Assembly: GCA_003513005.1 (NCBI GenBank)
Contig: DOTD01000093.1
Location: forward strand, 1-7,872
Length of the DNA stretch: 7,872 bases
Source: Desulfotomaculum sp.
GTDB lineage: Bacteria > Bacillota > Desulfotomaculia > Desulfotomaculales > Nap2-2B
Reading direction: 5' to 3'
Shown here: positions 1 to 6,679 of the stretch, piece after piece
Layout of the letters: each line of letters opens with the position of its first letter
Position numbering within the stretch: position 1 is the first letter of the stretch
Position numbers and translations under genes: made by a program
The notes under the pieces: model-generated
The model's database searches: none
Seen by the model: the letters and a program-made list of their open reading frames with translations, nothing else
Told to the model about the DNA's origin: nothing

Positions 1-101
1 CCCACCCCCCCTATGGCCTCCTCCCCTCCCGCCTATACCGGAAAGTCCCCAACACACCTAATTTGTATTATGAAAGGTGGGGATGCCCGAAGAAGCAAGG
101 A

Positions 102-536
102 CTACTGCGATACTAAGAGCTTTTTTGCCGGACTGTTGTCCTCCTTGTAATCCCCCAATGATAATAAAATGCCTAAGGCAGCCCCGAACCCCGCTCCATT
201 GGCAGCCCCCAATACGTCTGCAGACACCATGGGATTTCTGAATACGCTTTGAAAAACAGTCCCTGAAACAGCCAAAGAGCTGCCGATTAATATTGAGGCT
301 ACAATTCGGGGGAGTCTGACGCTAAATATGATAGTATTTATTTCTGTATATGCGTTAATGGATTGCTGCGTAGCTTTCAGAGCCAGCAAATTAATAAAAT
401 CAGTAAAATTGATGGTGTATCTACCAATAAGGACAGAAAATATAAACAGGGAAATAAGGATTATAATAAATATAGTAAATTTAGGCAGGTAAGCAGTGTT
501 ATGTTTGCTGATAACATGTATCATTACATAATGCAT
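102..536 (-). pseudogene. FecCD-family ABC transporter permease, N-terminal fragment
   Basis: This is the beginning of an inner-membrane permease of the FecCD/BtuC family, which moves ferric siderophores, heme or cobalamin with a periplasmic-type binding protein and an ATPase. A hydrophobic helix lies at residues 20-38, VRLPR at 73-77 followed by a second helix, and the family signature FRNPMVSADVLG at 99-110 followed by a Gly/Ala-rich stretch. Family members run about 330-350 residues. Here recognisable similarity stops near residue 127 (about position 158) and the frame ends 17 residues later with an unrelated tail. Neither other frame continues the family, so this is a truncation or rearrangement, or a poor contig end, rather than a simple frameshift. 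The first ATG (536) touches an AAAAGG; the ATG at codon 5 (524) has that motif 12 bases upstream and is an alternative start. The substrate cannot be told. Confidence 0.8.
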
Positions 537-559
537 CCTTTTAATAAGTGTACTTCAAA

Positions 560-593
560 GCACAGGACGCAAAATAAGCGATATCCTGCGTGC
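560..593 (-). promoter_or_regulatory. Hairpin in the leader of the permease mRNA
   Basis: GCACAGGA (560-567) pairs with TCCTG plus GTGC (584-593, one bulged C), and an inner CGC/GCG stem closes a 7-base A-rich loop; ATA at 581-583 bulges out. It lies between the candidate promoter and the permease start, so it would form in the 5' untranslated RNA. No T-run follows on the minus strand, so it is not a typical terminator. It does not resemble a cobalamin riboswitch that I can recognise. Its function is unknown. Confidence 0.5.
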
Positions 594-600
594 AAATAAC

Positions 601-640
601 TATATCATGACATAACATAATATAACATCATATAACTGTT
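601..640. repeat. Tandem ~10-bp repeats over the permease promoter
   Basis: Four consecutive decamers (starting at 601, 611, 621 and 631) read TATATCATGA, CATAACATAA, TATAACATCA and TATAACTGTT. They share the core ATAACAT, with the middle two the best matches. The period is one helical turn, so all copies face the same side of the DNA. The run covers the candidate -10. A direct-repeat operator is possible. It is not the palindromic Fur box, and chance similarity in AT-rich DNA cannot be excluded. Confidence 0.4.
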
Positions 641-648
641 GATGTCAA
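619..648 (-). promoter_or_regulatory. Candidate sigma-A promoter for the permease
   Basis: On the minus strand there is a perfect TTGACA at 648-643, then an 18-base spacer, then TATATT (5 of 6 to TATAAT) at 624-619. Transcription would start near 612 and give a leader of about 75-90 bases before the permease start. The -10 lies inside a run of decamer repeats (601-640), which suggests that a regulator could occlude it. Confidence 0.55.
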
Positions 649-727
649 GTATTCTTCATAATCCAGGTTTTGTCATATGCTTTTGGAATAACAAAAGCCA
701 GTACTAAAACAGGCTTTTCGGACCATC

Positions 728-764
728 AAAAAAGCCCATGTTTCTCAGGTTGAAACATGAGCTT
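728..764 (-). terminator. Intrinsic terminator of the two-gene minus-strand unit
   Basis: On the minus strand AAGCTCATGTTTC (764-752) and GAAACATGGGCTT (744-732) form a 13-bp stem with one G-U wobble and a 7-base loop. It runs directly into six Ts (733-728). It lies about 80 bases past the stop at 843 and is correctly oriented to end that operon before the permease promoter. Confidence 0.75.
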
Positions 765-795
765 CTTAACGATCTGAGGCTGCCTTTTTGTGTTT

Positions 796-858
796 ATGGG
801 GTCAGGCTTGACTTATTGTTGCAAACTTGACTTATTGTTAAGTCAAGTTTGACCCCAT
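796..858. repeat. Dispersed repeat, copy 1, paired inverted form
   Basis: ATGGGGTCAGGCTTGACTTA (796-815) and TAAGTCAAGTTTGACCCCAT (839-858) are inverted copies, 18 of 20 matching. Between and within them, CTTGACTTATTGTT occurs twice as a direct repeat (807-820 and 826-839), and AAACTTGACTTA / TAAGTCAAGTTT (823-834 / 839-850) is a perfect 12-bp stem with a TTGT loop. The same core occurs at 4764-4785 and 5931-5966. This is the form expected of a REP-like or transposase-end element. No transposase for it is visible here. Confidence 0.75.
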
Positions 859-1988
859 TCCGAAGAATTCCTTTTGAGATGCTCTTTCTCCACTCTGGAG
901 GCCAGGTTTTTACCTTCGGAAAACACTGAATGGTATTTGGACTCGCTTAATGCCGTCATGCCGAGTTGCCTTGGGATCCGGTCTTTCGAACGGCAAAGCG
1001 CCAAAACCCGTTCCTCCAGGAAGGGATAATCAACTACCCAGGCCAATGCTCTTGCCGCCAGTTTTCTGGTTTCCGGCATTTGAGCTGAACTTCCCAGATC
1101 CAGCAGGGCGTTGAAAGCCTGCTCACCCCCCATCAGGCGAAGCGCCCGGATTTGCGCAACTGCAAATCCTGCGCGTTTTTCCTCCAGTGCTAAAGAACGG
1201 ATACGGGAAATAAACTGCTGAAATGGATGACGATCGCAGACATACAGGGCCGCCCACAAAAGACCGGGATTATCCGAAACTAAAAATAGGCCAAGGATTT
1301 CTGCCAGGATAGGGTCGTCCTCAGACATTTCGTCGGCAATCATCAGGCCGTCGATTGCTCCGGAAAAGTTTCCTTTTGCAATGGAAGATTCGATTTCCTT
1401 CTTCAGGATCAAGCTTGCTTCTTTCTCTGTTTCGCTGCAGGCAAAGAGGTTGCGGGCGCAGTCCAGCAAAGATGCAAAAAGAGGATTCATTTGCATGCAA
1501 TAGAGGGCGGCCGAGTCCTGGATCACTGTACTCCAGTTGGGGCTGGTCACAGAGATTACCATACCTCCGGCTGTCCAGTCGTCCGGAACCCGGCAGAAGG
1601 CGGTCCTGCGCACCTGCAGGATCAAAAAGGGCATTAGAGCTTGGATTAAATCCCGGGATTGAATAACAGAATGACGATAAATAGCCCCGCCTTCGGTATA
1701 TCCCCGGAAGGCGTAGACCATTTGAAAGTTTCCGTTTCCCTTCTTCTCCAGGGATGCGATTAACTCCGGACGGCGGTTTAACTCCTCCGCCAGGGTGAGA
1801 AAGTTATCCCTGTCCACTGACAACAGTGCGTAAAGGCCATCCAGGACTTCCAGTTCCGCTTGAAAAGGACTTGTTTTCTGAGAAAACGACCCAAACGTGA
1901 GGGCGTCTTGAAGAAGCGGGCGGAATCTTTCAAGTTCCTCACCGGGCCGGATTTTCAGCCTGGAATGAAAATCATTTGCAGGTTTCAT
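843..1988 (-). CDS. Uncharacterised helical protein, possibly HEAT-like repeats
   Basis: I do not recognise this 381-residue protein. It is soluble, with no signal peptide or membrane segment. The sequence is mostly alpha-helical. Residues ~270-350 show paired amphipathic helices (for example AVAQIRALRLMGGEQAFNAL and TRKLAARALAWVVD) that resemble HEAT or armadillo-type solenoid repeats, so a scaffold or binding role is a guess. The start at ATG 1988 is chosen because AGGAG lies just upstream (minus strand); the frame is open 46 codons further, but that part overlaps the preceding gene and has unlikely composition. The gap to the upstream gene is 26 bases, so the two are very likely co-transcribed. 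The last codons (W-G-Q-T-stop) are read from the dispersed repeat at 839-858, so the original C-terminus has probably been replaced. Confidence 0.7.
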   Translation of the reverse strand: MKPANDFHSRLKIRPGEELERFRPLLQDALTFGSFSQKTSPFQAELEVLDGLYALLSVDRDNFLTLAEELNRRPELIASLEKKGNGNFQMVYAFRGYTEGGAIYRHSVIQSRDLIQALMPFLILQVRRTAFCRVPDDWTAGGMVISVTSPNWSTVIQDSAALYCMQMNPLFASLLDCARNLFACSETEKEASLILKKEIESSIAKGNFSGAIDGLMIADEMSEDDPILAEILGLFLVSDNPGLLWAALYVCDRHPFQQFISRIRSLALEEKRAGFAVAQIRALRLMGGEQAFNALLDLGSSAQMPETRKLAARALAWVVDYPFLEERVLALCRSKDRIPRQLGMTALSESKYHSVFSEGKNLASRVEKEHLKRNSSEWGQT

Positions 1989-2014
1989 TATTGTATTTCT
2001 CCTGACACAAGTAT

Positions 2015-2971
2015 CTATACGCCGAAACCGAATTTCTGTTTCGCCAGGTGAAGCTCGGGGGCCGGGTGCGACGCAAGAAATACCGGTGTTCCGCAAGAAA
2101 TATGCTCGCCGCGGCAGTCGGCCCAATAAATGACAGGCTGAAGCTGCTGAATCTTTCCGTAATCTCCTTTGAATACCGTGTTGATTCTGAAAGTGTCTAC
2201 GTCGTCTGCCTTATAGCTGAAGTATTTTCCGGGGAAGATGGGGTATTGCTCGCCGCCTGCGGTTAATTCTACCAGTTCCTCAAAAGGATCCAGCACAGGC
2301 TTTAATGTTCCAAAGGATGCGCCCTCCGGAATGTCATATTCATTTAATACCTTGAGCTCCATCCGGGAAATGGCCGCTGTTTCACGGCCCTGATTAAAAA
2401 CCATGAATGTGCGGAGGCAAAAACCGGCCGGCGCGTGGCGCTGGGAAACAGTGTAATCCATGACTGATCCGGCGGTAAGATCATATCCTCTGAGAAATTC
2501 TTGATCGACCCTGAGGAAGTGGACATATTCTAGCCTTTCGCTGTTGATAACCAGTTTCCCGGGCTTTTTTTCAGAAGTGTCCATAACTTTTTTGTAAATG
2601 TTGTCCAGCGTGGCCGCAGCTTGTGCTTCCCTGGCCAGGAGAAGGAAAAGATCATCGGAGATCCGGTCCAGCCCTTTCAGGACGTCGTTAGTCCACTTGG
2701 GGGTGATGCCTGCCGATTCCAGCGCCTCCCCGATTTTCGCCACATCTTCCTTCCTTTCTTTCATCGCGTCCATTGCTTCCCGGACCGCTTCCTCGGAAGA
2801 TTTATAGCGTGAGGAGATAGATTCGGGCAGTCCTTTGAAAAGTTTTTCCACCAGCGGCTTGATGACCGGCCAGGCCGGCCCCAGAAAACCTCCGGCAACA
2901 TCCAGCCCGAATTTCAGGCCTTGTTCCAGAAGCGTTTCTATTAATTTTCGAACCAAATCGTCTTTTAAGAT
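2015..2971 (-). CDS. Uncharacterised two-part protein, first gene of the unit
   Basis: I do not recognise this protein (313 residues from TTG 2956, 318 from ATC 2971). Counting from the TTG, residues 1-45 are an amphipathic, Gly/Pro-containing helical segment (core GLDVAGGFLGPAWP), and 50-128 are charged helices, possibly coiled coil. Residues 135-313 look beta-rich, with aromatic and Gly-Asp turns, and could be a beta-sandwich or sensor domain. The start is odd. The strong AAGGAG (minus strand, 2986-2981) is 9 bases from an in-frame ATC (2971) but 24 bases from the first usual start, TTG (2956), which has only AAAAGA ahead of it. The coordinates take the ATC. The gene is followed after 26 bases by the helical protein gene and is preceded by a strong promoter. 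The amphipathic segment could touch membranes, but that is inference. Confidence 0.7.
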   Translation of the reverse strand: MLKDDLVRKLIETLLEQGLKFGLDVAGGFLGPAWPVIKPLVEKLFKGLPESISSRYKSSEEAVREAMDAMKERKEDVAKIGEALESAGITPKWTNDVLKGLDRISDDLFLLLAREAQAAATLDNIYKKVMDTSEKKPGKLVINSERLEYVHFLRVDQEFLRGYDLTAGSVMDYTVSQRHAPAGFCLRTFMVFNQGRETAAISRMELKVLNEYDIPEGASFGTLKPVLDPFEELVELTAGGEQYPIFPGKYFSYKADDVDTFRINTVFKGDYGKIQQLQPVIYWADCRGEHISCGTPVFLASHPAPELHLAKQKFGFGV

Positions 2972-3055
2972 GCCGGATCACTCCTTAGTTTTTATTAAAT
3001 AATTATCTGGAAAAAGCAATTTTTGAAGTGGCTGAAACCTGATTTTTTATAGAAA

Positions 3056-3084
3056 ATTATAGCATTTAAGCTTAACACTATCAT
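3056..3084 (-). promoter_or_regulatory. Extended -10 promoter of the two-gene unit
   Basis: Minus strand: perfect TATAAT at 3061-3056, preceded by TGC (3064-3062, an extended -10), with ATGATA (4 of 6 to TTGACA) at 3084-3079 and a 17-base spacer. Transcription would begin near 3049, about 80 bases before the gene. A TTGACA also occurs further up (3102-3097), but no good -10 follows it. Confidence 0.65.
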
Positions 3085-3116
3085 GTCCGTTCAGCTTGTC
3101 AATAGTTATGGTGATA

Positions 3117-3155
3117 AGAGGCTTGAGATACTATAAGTATCTCAAGCCTGACTCT
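3117..3155. repeat. Perfect 14-bp palindrome between divergent genes
   Basis: AGGCTTGAGATACT (3119-3132) and AGTATCTCAAGCCT (3136-3149) are exact inverted copies around ATA. An extra AAGAG/CTCTT pairing is possible across a 4-base bulge. No T-run follows on either strand, so it is not a classic terminator. It lies upstream of both divergent genes and could be an operator, or an RNA hairpin in the helicase leader. The right arm plus flank, TCAAGCCTGAC, shares 11 bases with the dispersed repeat core, so it may instead be a diverged copy of that repeat. Confidence 0.65.
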
Positions 3156-3280
3156 TGTGTACCGTTTGTTGGTTCCATAGCGCATGTTCTGCTGTTGCCT
3201 TTTCGGTGCAAATGTGGAATTATAAAAGAAAAGATGTCCATTCTAAGGTTCAAAGATTACCCTTACAAATATATGAAGAT

Positions 3281-3285
3281 AGGAG
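3281..3285 (+). promoter_or_regulatory. Ribosome binding site of the helicase
   Basis: AGGAG lies 9 bases before ATG 3295, which fixes the helicase start. The 145 bases between the palindrome and this site hold only a weak promoter candidate (TTGCCT 3195-3200, TATAAA 3221-3226, spacer 20, too long), so the true transcription start is unclear. Confidence 0.8.
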
Positions 3286-3294
3286 AATACAAAT

Positions 3295-4722
3295 ATGACG
3301 AGTTTCCATGAGCTCAATATAGACACTGTCATCATAACCGCCCTTGGTAATATGGGATTTGAAGAGCCTACACCTATTCAGGAAATGACCATACCCATAG
3401 CTATTATGGGCCGCGATGTTATTGGCCGGGCCCAAACCGGTACAGGCAAAACCGCTGCCTATGGGATACCTCTGGTAGATAGGTGCGAACAAAACCTGGA
3501 ACAGATCCAAGGTCTGGTTATTGTCCCAACCCGCGAGTTGGCTATGCAGGTGGCCGAGGAACTTAATAAGATCGGCAGCCAGAAAAAAATTCGTTCCTTA
3601 CCCATCTATGGCGGTCAGGATATAGAACGGCAAATACGGGCGCTTAAAAACCGCCCACAAATTCTTGTAGGAACTCCGGGCAGGTTGATGGATCACTTGC
3701 GTCGTAGAACCATCAGACTAAATCAAATAAAAATACTGGTATTGGATGAGGCTGATGAAATGCTTAAAATGGGTTTTAAAGAGGATATTGAGGAAATACT
3801 CAAACAAGCCCCAGAGGAACGCCAAAACCTGTTATTTTGTGCTACTATGCCCTTGTATATTCAAAATCTTGCCCGTGAATTTTTTAATAATCCGGAAATG
3901 GTACATATTGATCCCCGGGTTGTGACTGTGCTAAATACCGAACAGCAATATATTGAGGTGCCGGAAAGGCAAAAACTAGATGTCCTATGCCGTTTACTTG
4001 ATATTCAAAATCCTGAACTAGCTATAGTATTTGGCGGGACCAAGCGAAGGGTTGATGAAATTGCTGAAGCTTTGATTAAACGAGGATATCTAGCGGATGG
4101 GATTCACGGGGATTTGTCACAGAGCCAGCGGGATATGGTCATGCGTAAGTTTAAAAATGGGACGAATGACATTTTGGTGGCAACCGACGTTGCCGCCCGT
4201 GGTTTAGACATTAGCGGAGTAACCCACATTTACAACTTTGATATACCACAGGATGCAGAGTGGTATATCCACCGCATAGGCAGGACTGGCCGAGCTGGAG
4301 AAACCGGTCTGGCAATTACTTTTGTAACTTCGAGAGAAATAGGACACTTGAAATACATCGAAGAGTTGATTAAGCATAAGATAATTCGCAAACCCATGCC
4401 TACCTCGAATGATGCTTTGGCCGGACAGCAGCAGATAGTAGTGAATAATCTGCTGGAGGCGGCATATAAAGAGGATATTCAAGCCTACAAGACACTGGCT
4501 GAGGGCTTGTTGGAGGAACATGATTCGGTTACTATGTTAGCTGCGGCGTTAAAGATTATGACTCGTGAGCCAGAAGATAAGCCCTTGCCGGTTTTGACTG
4601 AGGCTCCTCCAATCCATCTTAGAAGTGTTAGTAAACCTAAAGCAACTAATACCAGCCATCGTCATAAAACAGGTATCTCACGCAAAACGATTCACCTCCG
4701 TACTCCGAAGCGCAGCCGATAG
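3295..4722 (+). CDS. DEAD-box ATP-dependent RNA helicase, CshA-like
   Basis: This cytoplasmic enzyme unwinds short RNA duplexes with ATP; relatives act in ribosome assembly, RNA decay and cold growth. All motifs are visible in 475 residues: Q motif with Gln29, Walker A AQTGTGKT (46-53), PTREL (78-82), GG (106-107), TPGR (127-130), DEAD (151-154), motif III as CAT rather than SAT (182-184), HGDLSQ (271-276), ATDVAARGLD (296-305) and HRIGRTGR (326-333). A helical extension (about 360-425) and a short basic tail (437-475, rich in His, Lys and Arg) follow, the tail likely aiding RNA binding. The length suits the CshA/CsdA group but lacks a recognisable DbpA-type RNA domain. It appears to be transcribed alone. 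Motif III has Cys for the usual Ser, and the segment usually written as IIF-C/V-x-TK reads IVFGGTK (244-250). The assignment to the family is secure; the subfamily name is less so. Confidence 0.95.
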   Translation: MTSFHELNIDTVIITALGNMGFEEPTPIQEMTIPIAIMGRDVIGRAQTGTGKTAAYGIPLVDRCEQNLEQIQGLVIVPTRELAMQVAEELNKIGSQKKIRSLPIYGGQDIERQIRALKNRPQILVGTPGRLMDHLRRRTIRLNQIKILVLDEADEMLKMGFKEDIEEILKQAPEERQNLLFCATMPLYIQNLAREFFNNPEMVHIDPRVVTVLNTEQQYIEVPERQKLDVLCRLLDIQNPELAIVFGGTKRRVDEIAEALIKRGYLADGIHGDLSQSQRDMVMRKFKNGTNDILVATDVAARGLDISGVTHIYNFDIPQDAEWYIHRIGRTGRAGETGLAITFVTSREIGHLKYIEELIKHKIIRKPMPTSNDALAGQQQIVVNNLLEAAYKEDIQAYKTLAEGLLEEHDSVTMLAAALKIMTREPEDKPLPVLTEAPPIHLRSVSKPKATNTSHRHKTGISRKTIHLRTPKRSR

Positions 4723-4763
4723 GGGTAAAACGGATGGGCTTTTCCAGAGCGATGTCAATATCT

Positions 4764-4785
4764 AATAAGTCAATCCTGACCCCAT
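4764..4785 (+). repeat. Dispersed repeat, copy 2, single unit
   Basis: AATAAGTCAATCCTGACCCC followed by AT differs at one base (T for G) from the copy at 5947-5966. It lies 42 bases after the helicase stop. The rest of 4723-4910 contains no clear terminator or gene; a weak promoter-like pair (TTGTCT 4796-4801, TATAGC 4821-4826, spacer 19) is the only other signal. Confidence 0.75.
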
Positions 4786-4910
4786 GCTATTATTTTTGTC
4801 TTAATAGGTAACCGTTCTCGTATAGCGGCGCCAGCACTCTCCCAGGGATATTCATTCGAGTTTAAATGCAAAATATATTGTATATTGGTTATTCTGGAGG
4901 TCTTTCCCAG

Positions 4911-5827
4911 TTGTCTAAGATAAGATTGTATTTATTTCTGTCAATCCTTCTCGTATTTTTTACGCTTATAACAGGCTGCAGTTCACCTCCCCGTAAACTT
5001 GATCAATCATTTCAGCCAAAAGCAGAAAACAAACAGGTTTATCTGGTCAATAACGCTGTCGAAGATATCCTGGCGGATGCCGACAGCAGCTCGGAGAGAG
5101 TCACCCAGGCGCTGTTGGGAGATCCGGTGCAGATCATTGATGAATCAAGCGTGGAATGGTACAAGGTTAAAGTTCCGGACGGTTATGTCGGTTATGTAAG
5201 AAAGGGTGCTATAGTAAAGGAAAGCCAGTCAAGCAGCTATCTGCGTAACGGTAAAGTGGCCATGATCAAAGCCGGCAATGTGTTGATCCTTGTTTCCTCC
5301 GAATCAAAGACCGGGGTCGGCAGGGCTTTCAGAGGCTCTCAGCTCCCTTTGATCAAACAAGAGAATGATTGGTTGGAAATAGCTCTGCCAGGCGGCCGTA
5401 ATAGTTGGATAAAAGCGGACGACGCCATGCTGCTCCCTAAAAGGGATAGAGCTCAAAAGGGAAGCCCTGATAATGTTATCGCTACAGCCAGATTATATCT
5501 GGGCGTTCCCTACCTTTGGGGTGGTGTCACCTCACAGGGAATTGACTGCTCGGGACTTACTTATATCACCTATTTATTAAACGGGGTCAAGCTGCCAACA
5601 TGCAGTATAAAACCGGGACTAATGTGGATAGCATAGCTGATTTAAAAAAGGGCGATCTGGTATTTTTCGCAACCGACGCTCCTAAACCGGATATCACACA
5701 TGTTGGCATTTATATAGGCGCCGGCAGGTTCATTCATGCCGCCAATAAAAAAGAAGGAACAATAATCAGCAAGTTGGAGGAACCAAAGTATCTGTCGGCT
5801 TTTCGAGGCGGAAGAAGATTTTTATAG
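4911..5827 (+). pseudogene. SH3b-SH3b-NlpC/P60 cell-wall endopeptidase lipoprotein, frameshifted
   Basis: Intact relatives cut the gamma-D-glutamyl-diamino acid bond of peptidoglycan stem peptides outside the membrane (YkfC-like layout). The start is taken as TTG 4911, with GGAGG 10 bases upstream; ATG 4866 in the same frame has no ribosome binding site. Numbering from 4866, a lipoprotein signal peptide ends at the lipobox LITG-C38, two SH3b-like domains span about 55-117 and 128-190, and the NlpC/P60 domain begins near 203 with catalytic Cys228 in DCSGL. After GVKLP the frame breaks: frame 1 stops at 5636, and the remainder (MQYKTGTNVD to the end, 5600-5827) is one base out of phase. The second part carries the catalytic His in ITHVGIYI and the third polar residue (His in IHAANK). 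Cys and His are thus in different frames and the product should be inactive. The break fits loss of 10 bases around 5599. Confidence 0.85.
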
Positions 5828-5930
5828 CCTGCCCTCGCTACACAACTCGGATCTCCAGCAAATACAACTTTTCCCCTTAACCTGCTTTTTAGGGTCGTTT
5901 CATGCAAATTTCTCTGACATTGTTATTTGG

Positions 5931-5966
5931 ATAAGTCAATTGTTTAAATAAGTCAAGCCTGACCCC
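5931..5966 (+). repeat. Dispersed repeat, copy 3, with partial tandem unit
   Basis: AATAAGTCAAGCCTGACCCC at 5947-5966 is the cleanest copy. A partial extra unit, ATAAGTCAA, at 5931-5939 repeats at 5948-5956. The copy ends 8 bases before the first recognisable group II intron bases. The stretch 5828-5930 before it contains nothing I can name. Confidence 0.75.
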
Positions 5967-5974
5967 TTTCCCTT

Positions 5975-6679
5975 GTGCAGGCCGTAGCGAAAGCGAACCA
6001 GTGGTGGCCTCGAAAACGCAGTTGCTGTTGGCGACCCTACCTCAACAAGGGGAAGCCTGCTACCTGCCGTGAAGAAACGAGAACATGCAGCGGCAGGGAC
6101 AGTCGTGGTGATTAAGGACGGCATGTATCCAAGGTTAACCGGAAAGACACGAGAGACCTCTATGGACGGAAGTGGCACTTCCAAAGGCTGGATATAAGGT
6201 CCAATCGGCCGAAATTTCAGACCTGTTCATAGAGGAGTCGGAGGCGCCCATACTATCAATGATGGCTGGACAGCATAACCAGTCGGAGAAAAGGGGCGCT
6301 GCTTTACCAATGTATGCATGAAAGGGAGGATGACTGATTGCCACGGCTAACACAGTCTTTTGAAAAAGTCCGCGACTTTCAACGCAAACTTTATATTAAG
6401 GCCAAGCAGGAGAAAGACTTCAGATTCTACAGTTTATACGACAAAACATATCGGAAAGATATGCTTCAATGTGCATGGCAACAATGCCGGTCTAACAAAG
6501 GAGCGCCGGGAGTGGACGGAATAAGCTTCAATACAATCGAACAAACCATTGGTGTTGAAATTTTTCTTTCAGAGATTGCAACAGAGTTAAAAAGTGGCGC
6601 TTATCGTCCTCAACCAGTTAAGCGTGTTTACATACCCAAACCAGATGGCAGTCAAAGGCCACTTGGCATACCCACGATC
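5975..6679 (+). mobile_element. Group II intron, 5' fragment
   Basis: The fragment consists of about 360 bases of structured non-coding RNA followed by an intron-type reverse transcriptase start. Visible stems include a GAAA-capped GCGAAAGC hairpin near 5987-5994, CCTGCCG/CGGCAGG (6063-6069 / 6091-6097), GGAAGTG/CACTTCC (6168-6174 / 6176-6182) and GCGCCC/GGGCGC (6244-6249 / 6294-6299), consistent with ribozyme domains I to III ahead of an ORF in domain IV. GTGCAG at 5975 is a possible but imperfect 5' end (usual form GUGYG), and the leader is short for many intron classes, so the 5' side may also be trimmed. No domain V or VI and no 3' end exist downstream: the intron is cut at about 6679, inside the RT gene, and cannot splice or move. 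Confidence 0.75.

Noticed and set aside
64..150. Minus-strand AAGGAGG followed by a signal-peptide-like frame (KKALSIAVVLASSG), as if a binding-protein gene
   Set aside because: No start codon lies at the right distance and the frame stops after about 20 residues next to the poor-quality edge.
693..718. AAAAGCC / GGCTTTT 7-bp dyad as a second terminator
   Set aside because: The stem is short with a 12-base loop and only a weak T-run; the hairpin at 728-764 already explains termination.
5590..5636. Programmed ribosomal frameshift in the NlpC/P60 gene
   Set aside because: There is no slippery heptamer or stimulatory structure at the break, and the family residues usually found between LP and MQ are missing, which fits a deletion better.
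5936..6353. Two minus-strand open frames (5936-6184 and 6135-6353)
   Set aside because: They run antisense through the structured intron RNA and resemble no protein family; they look like chance open frames.
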